Shown here: one piece after another, positions 14,270 through 17,021 of the stretch
Position numbering within the stretch: the first letter of the stretch is position 1
Layout: each line of letters begins with the position of its first letter
From: an uncultured Lysobacter sp.
Lineage (GTDB): Bacteria; Pseudomonadota; Gammaproteobacteria; Xanthomonadales; Xanthomonadaceae
NCBI GenBank assembly: GCA_902805755.1
Contig: CADCUA010000231.1
Coordinates: 1 to 17,021 of the forward strand
Direction: 5' to 3'
Length of the DNA: 17,021 nt
The notes under the pieces: generated by a model
What the model saw: the letters and a program-made list of their open reading frames with translations, nothing else
Database searches by the model: none
What the model was told of the DNA's origin: nothing
Program-made: the position numbers and the translations under genes

Positions 14270-16099
14270 TTATTCCACCGTGACCGACTTCGCCAGGTTG
14301 CGTGGCTTGTCGACATCGGTGCCGCGTGCGAGCGCGACGTGGTACGCCAGCAGCTGCACCGGGATCGTGTGCATGATCGGCGACAGCGCGCCGACATGGC
14401 GCGGCGCGCGGATCACGTGCACGCCTTCGGATTCGCCAAACTGGCTGTCCTCGTCGGTGAACACGAACAGCTGGCCGCCGCGCGCGCGCACTTCCTGCAT
14501 GTTCGACTTCACTTTCTCCAGCAGGCTGTCGTTCGGCGCGATCACCACCACCGGCATTGCCTCATCAACCAGCGCCAACGGGCCGTGCTTCAGCTCACCT
14601 GCCGGGTAGGCCTCGGCGTGGATGTAGGAGATTTCCTTGAGCTTGAGCGCGCCTTCGAGCGCGATCGGGTAATGCACGCCGCGGCCGAGGAACAGCGCGT
14701 GGTTCTTCGGCGAGAACTTGTCCGCCCAGGCCTTGATCTGCGGCTCCAGGTTCAGCGCGTGCTGGATGCTGCCCGGCAGCTGGCGCAGGCAGTCCAGGTA
14801 CGAGGCTTCGCCTTCGGCATCGAGCTTGCCGCGCAGCTTCGCCAGCGTGCAGGTCAGCGTGAACAGTGCGACGAGCTGAGTGGTGAATGCCTTGGTCGAC
14901 GCCACGCCGATCTCGGCGCCGGCGCGCGTGTAGTACACCAGCCGGCTTGCGCGCGGTATCGCGCTCTCGGGCACGTTGCAGATCGACAGCGTCTTGTCGT
15001 GGCCCAGCGACTTCGCGTATTTCAGCGCTTCCATCGTGTCCAGCGTTTCGCCCGACTGCGAGATCGTCACGATCAGCTGCTTCGGGTTCGCGACCGCAGC
15101 CCGGTAGCGGTATTCGCTCGCGATTTCGACCGTGCACGGAATGCCGGCGATCTGCTCGATCCAGTAACGCGCGGTCATGCCGGCGTAGTAGCTCGTGCCG
15201 CAGGCGAGGATCTGCACGCCCTCGACGTCACTCAGCACGGCTTCGGCGTTCTTGCCGAACAGCTCGGCGCTGAATGCACCATTGTCCATTACCGCCTCGA
15301 TCGTGTCGGCGATCGCGCGCGGCTGCTCGTGGATTTCCTTCTGCATGAAGTGGCGATACGGACCCAGCTCCAGCGACGCTAGCGAGACGTCGGACATGTG
15401 TGTCTCGCGCTCGATCGCTTCGCCGTCACCGTTGAACACGCGCACCGATTCGCGGGTCAGGTCCGCGGTGTCACCTTCTTCCAGGAAGATCACCTTGCGC
15501 GTGGACTGGATGATCGCCGACACGTCGCTGGCGATGAAGTTCTCGCCTTCGCCGATGCCGATCAGCAGCGGGCAGCCCATGCGCGCGGCCACCATGCGGT
15601 TCGGCTCCTTGCGGCTGACCACGGCCAGCGCGTACGCGCCATGCAGCTCCTTCACCGCGCTCTGCACCGCGCCCAGCAGGTCCTGGCCCTGCTTGAGGTG
15701 CGAGTGGATCAGGTGCGCGATGACCTCGGTATCGGTCTGCGATTCGAACTCGTAGCCCATCGCGCGCAGCTTCTCGCGCTGCTGCTCGTGGTTTTCGATG
15801 ATGCCGTTGTGCACCAGCGCCACGCCGTGGCTGCAATGCGGGTGCGCGTTCGCCTCGGTCACGCCGCCATGGGTGGCCCAGCGTGTGTGGCCGATGCCGA
15901 CCTGCGAATTGAAGCCCTCGCTCTGCGCGGCGGCCTCCATCTCCGACACGCGCCCGGTGCGGCGCACGCGGCGGATGTCCTTGTCATCAAGCACGGCGAT
16001 GCCGGCCGAATCGTAACCGCGGTATTCAAGCCGCTTGAGACCGTCGATCAGGACGGGAACCACATCGCGATCCGCGATCGCGCCAACGATGCCGCACAT
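14270..16099 (-). CDS. glmS: Glutamine-fructose-6-phosphate aminotransferase (isomerizing)
   Basis: GlmS makes glucosamine-6-phosphate from fructose-6-phosphate and glutamine, the first committed step to UDP-GlcNAc for peptidoglycan and LPS. At 609 residues it equals E. coli GlmS. After Met removal the N-terminal Cys2 (MCGIVGA) is the glutaminase nucleophile; GHTRWATHG (70-78) and the HNG at 97-99 complete the glutaminase site. Two SIS domains follow, with [18 protein letters not shown] and LFLGRG signatures. The C-terminus [13 protein letters not shown] is the invariant tail with the Schiff-base region lysine (604). The ATG at 16099 is required by Cys2 and has GGAG 8 bases upstream; the open frame continues 95 codons further but is not coding. 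glmU is not adjacent here. It is divergent from the HlyD-type gene. Confidence 0.98.
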   Translation of the reverse strand: MCGIVGAIADRDVVPVLIDGLKRLEYRGYDSAGIAVLDDKDIRRVRRTGRVSEMEAAAQSEGFNSQVGIGHTRWATHGGVTEANAHPHCSHGVALVHNGIIENHEQQREKLRAMGYEFESQTDTEVIAHLIHSHLKQGQDLLGAVQSAVKELHGAYALAVVSRKEPNRMVAARMGCPLLIGIGEGENFIASDVSAIIQSTRKVIFLEEGDTADLTRESVRVFNGDGEAIERETHMSDVSLASLELGPYRHFMQKEIHEQPRAIADTIEAVMDNGAFSAELFGKNAEAVLSDVEGVQILACGTSYYAGMTARYWIEQIAGIPCTVEIASEYRYRAAVANPKQLIVTISQSGETLDTMEALKYAKSLGHDKTLSICNVPESAIPRASRLVYYTRAGAEIGVASTKAFTTQLVALFTLTCTLAKLRGKLDAEGEASYLDCLRQLPGSIQHALNLEPQIKAWADKFSPKNHALFLGRGVHYPIALEGALKLKEISYIHAEAYPAGELKHGPLALVDEAMPVVVIAPNDSLLEKVKSNMQEVRARGGQLFVFTDEDSQFGESEGVHVIRAPRHVGALSPIMHTIPVQLLAYHVALARGTDVDKPRNLAKSVTVE

Positions 16100-16126
16100 G
16101 AAGCGTGCTCCTGCTGATGAGCGTTT

Positions 16127-16177
16127 AGTGTAGCTGTCCGCCCTGTCCGGACGGACACCCTCTTGTCCGGATGGACG
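16127..16177 (-). promoter_or_regulatory. glmS upstream region: candidate -10 and repeated TGTCCG operator
   Basis: On the minus strand TACACT (16132-16127) is a candidate -10 that would start transcription about 20 bases before the glmS ATG; the position 17 bp upstream does not resemble a -35. Three TGTCCG copies begin at 16135, 16144 and 16164. The middle one is a perfect inverted repeat TGTCCG-GA-CGGACA (16144-16157) covering the -35 position. The third, TGTCCGGATGGACG (16164-16177), is an imperfect copy exactly 20 bp away, about two helical turns on the same face. This looks like a regulator-binding array; the regulator is unknown. Confidence 0.45.
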
Positions 16178-16233
16178 CTTTTTCCGGGCGGCAACGGCCA
16201 CAAAATCAAACACTTGTAATTGGCACGAGTTGT

Positions 16234-16262
16234 GCTGTGTACAGCTTGCAGGCAATCGCCTG
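16234..16262 (+). repeat. Two short inverted repeats in the leader of the HlyD-type gene
   Basis: GCTGTGTACAGC (16234-16245; 5-bp arms around GT) and CAGGCAATCGCCTG (16249-16262; 5-bp arms around AATC) lie side by side 20-48 bases before the ATG at 16282, downstream of an AT-rich patch (16201-16220) that is the most promoter-like stretch of the gap. They may be an operator or 5' leader stems. No clear -35/-10 pair could be placed; TTGGCA at 16220-16225 is the best -35 candidate. Confidence 0.35.
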
Positions 16263-16281
16263 TGCGACTCGAGCCCGTTGC

Positions 16282-17021
16282 ATGCGCATTCCCGACACCT
16301 CCGGCCAGGACCGCCCGGTCGCCGCCACGCCCACCGCACGCCGTCGCCCCTGGTTGCTGGCCGGTATCGGTGGCGTCGCGGCACTGCTGCTGGTGGCCTG
16401 GCTGCTGGTGGGCTGGAGCGCCGGCTCGCGTTCGGTGTCCATCGACCGCCTGCGCGTCGCCGAGGTCACGCGCGGCACGCTCGTTCGCGACGCATCGGTG
16501 AACGGGCGCGTGGTCGCCGCGGTCAGCCCGACGCTCTACGCGCCAGTGCCTGCCACCGTGGTGTTCGAGAAGAAGGCCGGCGACATCGTCCGCAAGGGCG
16601 ACGTACTCGCCCGGCTGGTCTCGCCGGAGCTCGAAAGCGAGCTCGCGCGTGAGCGTTCCTCGCTGCAGCAACTCGAATCGGAGACCGGCAGCACGCGTAT
16701 CGCCGCGGCGCGCAGCCGCCTGGATGCAAAGCGCGAGGCCGATGAGGCCGCGATCGCGCTGCAGGCCGCGCAACGCGACCTGGAACGCACCGAGCGCGGA
16801 TTCAAGGGCGGCGCGCTCGCCGAGATCGATTTCCTGCGGGCGCAGGATGCGCTGAAGTCCGCACAGATCCGCCATCGCAACGCGCTGCGCGCCTCGCAAC
16901 TGAGCGGCGAAAGCGCCGGCTTCAGCGTGCAGACCAGCGCCGAGCAGGCCCAGCGCCAGCGCCTGGTCGTGGCCGAGATGCAGCGCCGCGTCGATGAACT
17001 GAACGTTCGTGCGCCGATCGC
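16282..17021 (+). CDS. HlyD-family efflux periplasmic adaptor subunit (membrane fusion protein), 3' end cut by the window
   Basis: 246 codons are visible. A basic cytoplasmic N-terminus (1-23) precedes one transmembrane helix (about 24-44), so the protein is membrane-anchored rather than a lipoprotein, unlike the adaptor at 119-1264. Residues 75-111 are the first lipoyl half ([14 protein letters not shown]), 112-235 a long alpha-helical hairpin rich in Glu, Arg and Ala, and NVRAPI (241-246) is the entry to the second lipoyl half. Such adaptors work with ABC-type (MacB-like) or RND exporters, and the partner should lie just past the window. The ATG has only a weak GAG upstream; an in-frame GTG at 16237 is possible. 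Its substrate cannot be read. Confidence 0.85.
   Translation, partial: MRIPDTSGQDRPVAATPTARRRPWLLAGIGGVAALLLVAWLLVGWSAGSRSVSIDRLRVAEVTRGTLVRDASVNGRVVAAVSPTLYAPVPATVVFEKKAGDIVRKGDVLARLVSPELESELARERSSLQQLESETGSTRIAAARSRLDAKREADEAAIALQAAQRDLERTERGFKGGALAEIDFLRAQDALKSAQIRHRNALRASQLSGESAGFSVQTSAEQAQRQRLVVAEMQRRVDELNVRAPI

Noticed and set aside
16100..16281. A glmS ribozyme or other riboswitch upstream of glmS
   Set aside because: The glmS ribozyme is known from Firmicutes; the leader here would be only about 20 bases if the candidate -10 is right and shows no ribozyme-like core.

Overview
The window is GC-rich chromosomal DNA from a Gram-negative bacterium. The dense GC-rich coding, the glmS type, the stand-alone TfoX C-terminal-domain protein and the RND/HlyD adaptors fit a gammaproteobacterium of the Xanthomonadales (Lysobacter/Luteimonas-like). 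That placement is an inference from gene content; there is no rRNA marker. I see no tRNA, rRNA, CRISPR array, insertion sequence or phage gene.

Layout. (1) 1-1264, leftward: an RND-type periplasmic adaptor lipoprotein. The first codons of a gene, probably the RND permease, lie at the left edge. (2) 1494-2162, leftward: bioD, dethiobiotin synthetase. (3) 2232-3073, rightward: a free methionine-(R)-sulfoxide reductase (GAF fold) overlapping a small TfoX C-terminal-domain protein by 4 bp. (4) 3165-8381, leftward: a membrane diguanylate cyclase followed by a very large soluble multi-PAS/GAF hybrid histidine kinase. (5) 8761-14162, rightward: a tightly overlapping four-gene phosphotransfer operon (CHASE3 kinase, single-domain response regulator, REC-PAS-kinase, REC-PAS-kinase-REC), ending at a strong bidirectional terminator. 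(6) 14270-16099, leftward: glmS. (7) 16282-17021, rightward: the 5' part of a HlyD-type membrane fusion protein, cut by the window end.

The centre of interest is the signalling island at 3165-14162. It carries four histidine kinase cores and five receiver domains but no DNA-binding output domain and no HPt domain. The only recognisable output is the GGDEF cyclase, transcribed divergently from the four-gene operon across a 379-bp gap. Within the operon the junctions overlap by 4, 32 and 4 bp. All three N-terminal receivers share a DNPDDR signature, and two of the kinases share nearly the same ATP-lid segment. This suggests duplication of a kinase/regulator pair into a stacked relay in which receivers feed kinases.

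Regulatory signals in the gaps include a hairpin covering the start region of the CHASE3 kinase, spaced TGTCCG repeats in front of glmS, a probable leaderless start for the methionine sulfoxide reductase, and overlapping divergent promoter candidates between it and bioD. All promoter and operator calls were made by eye.
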